6,012 bases of DNA from Chryseobacterium gleum. GTDB taxonomy: Bacteria; Bacteroidota; Bacteroidia; Flavobacteriales_D; Sanyastnellaceae. Location: assembly GCA_943330925.2 (NCBI GenBank), contig CALQJP020000165.1, forward strand, positions 1-6,012. The letters run 5' to 3'. Both the position numbers and the translations under genes were made by a program. The stretch's first letter is position 1, and every line of letters begins with the position of its first letter. Positions 5,490 through 6,012 of this stretch are shown here, in pieces. The notes under the pieces are model-generated. The model was given only the letters and a program-made list of their open reading frames with translations. It searched no databases and had not been told where the DNA came from.

Positions 5490-6012
5490 TCATCGCAGGA
5501 GTGTAACTTCTCCTTCCATGATATCATCGCCAACAAGCGAATTTCCAAATGCATCTTTGGCCATCAGTAGAAAATAATAGGTGCCTTCCGTTGCCGGTTC
5601 ATTGTCCACCTTGCCATTCCAACCCGAGGCGAATTGTTGTGTTTCAAAAACTAATGTTCCCCAGCGGTCAAAAATTTGAAGATCGTATCTGGACACTCCT
5701 TTGCCTTCAGGTTTGAATACATCGTTCTTTCCGTCGTTGTTGGGTGTGAAGATATTGGGCACTTTAAGATCTCCGCATTCCGGCACAACGACTACCGATG
5801 AGGTCGATTCACAATCACCGACCAATGCATGAAGGGTATAGCTTGTTGCAACAGTTGGAGAAGCAATCGTAAACAGCGACTGCGGATTGCTTAGGCCTTG
5901 GCTCGGCTCCCAATAAAACGATGTTGCATTGGTAGTTCCTTCGAGTTGAAATCCATCTTCACAGTCTGCAATACCACCATCACCTGCGTTGACCGCAGGT
6001 GCGTTCTGAAAA
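5490..6012 (-). CDS. secreted protein with PKD/Ig-like domain and T9SS type B (gliding motility-associated, CHU_C) C-terminal sorting domain; 5' end outside window
   Basis: Only the C-terminal 173 residues are present; the frame is open to the window edge, so the gene starts beyond it. Residues of this fragment at about 8-77 form a beta-rich PKD/Ig-like repeat (FYWEPSQGLSNPQS...ATSYTLHA). Residues 84-173 are the gliding motility-associated C-terminal domain: VPNIFTPNNDGKNDVFKP, YDLQIFDRWGTLVFET, GWNGK, G-YYF and a terminal GEVTLLR. This domain directs export of the protein through the type IX secretion system and attachment at the cell surface. The PKD repeat suggests a large adhesin-like or multi-repeat surface protein, but the functional N-terminal part is not visible and no enzyme activity can be inferred. 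A signal peptide is expected upstream. The TTG at 5825 that could be taken as a start is an internal leucine codon. The carboxylase gene follows on the same strand after 139 bases and is probably separately transcribed. Confidence 0.9.
   Translation of the reverse strand, partial: FQNAPAVNAGDGGIADCEDGFQLEGTTNATSFYWEPSQGLSNPQSLFTIASPTVATSYTLHALVGDCESTSSVVVVPECGDLKVPNIFTPNNDGKNDVFKPEGKGVSRYDLQIFDRWGTLVFETQQFASGWNGKVDNEPATEGTYYFLLMAKDAFGNSLVGDDIMEGEVTLLR

Noticed and set aside
5490..5825. Short self-contained 111-residue protein starting at 5825
   Set aside because: The putative start is a TTG leucine codon, and the same frame stays open to the window edge with PKD-like sequence. It is the end of a longer gene.

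Overview
This window looks like a chromosomal segment from a member of the Bacteroidota, probably the Flavobacteriia/Sphingobacteriia/Chitinophagia side of the phylum. Four things support this. (1) The ribosomal protein bS1 has the long acidic N-terminus and the STLGDISALANLKEKM-type C-terminal tail I associate with that phylum. (2) The carboxyltransferase closely resembles the acyl-CoA carboxylase beta subunit common there. (3) The right-edge protein ends in a gliding-motility-type (CHU_C, type B) sorting domain of the type IX secretion system, which is restricted to this phylum. (4) None of the four visible gene starts has a recognisable Shine-Dalgarno sequence, as expected for Bacteroidota.

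Layout. The first ~50 bases may be the tail of an upstream plus-strand gene, but the frame cannot be decided. rpsA (bS1, six S1 domains) follows and ends in a very clear intrinsic terminator, with a second small hairpin just before it. Next on the plus strand are a sirtuin (NAD-dependent protein deacylase, class III/SIRT5-like, with no zinc-binding cysteines) and cmk (cytidylate kinase, GTG start), 46 bases apart and possibly co-transcribed. A 32-base convergent junction separates cmk from a minus-strand acyl-CoA carboxylase carboxyltransferase (methylcrotonyl-CoA carboxylase beta-like). Its 139-base upstream region contains a cluster of GTACTT repeats and an inverted repeat. At the right edge, also on the minus strand, is the C-terminal part of a large secreted protein with a PKD/Ig-like domain and the T9SS sorting domain.

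How the genes relate. rpsA and cmk are housekeeping genes (translation; CMP/dCMP phosphorylation) that neighbour each other in many bacteria. Here a sirtuin gene lies between them. The carboxylase acts in acyl-CoA, probably leucine, catabolism. A possible functional thread is that the carboxylase makes a dicarboxylic acyl-CoA, and the sirtuin has the Tyr-x-x-Arg pocket used to remove acidic acyl groups from lysines; this is inference only. No mobile element, CRISPR array, tRNA or rRNA was seen, and there is no gene-free stretch over 300 bases. I found no convincing new multi-gene system. The points most worth a second look are the repeat cluster upstream of the carboxylase and the zinc-less sirtuin.
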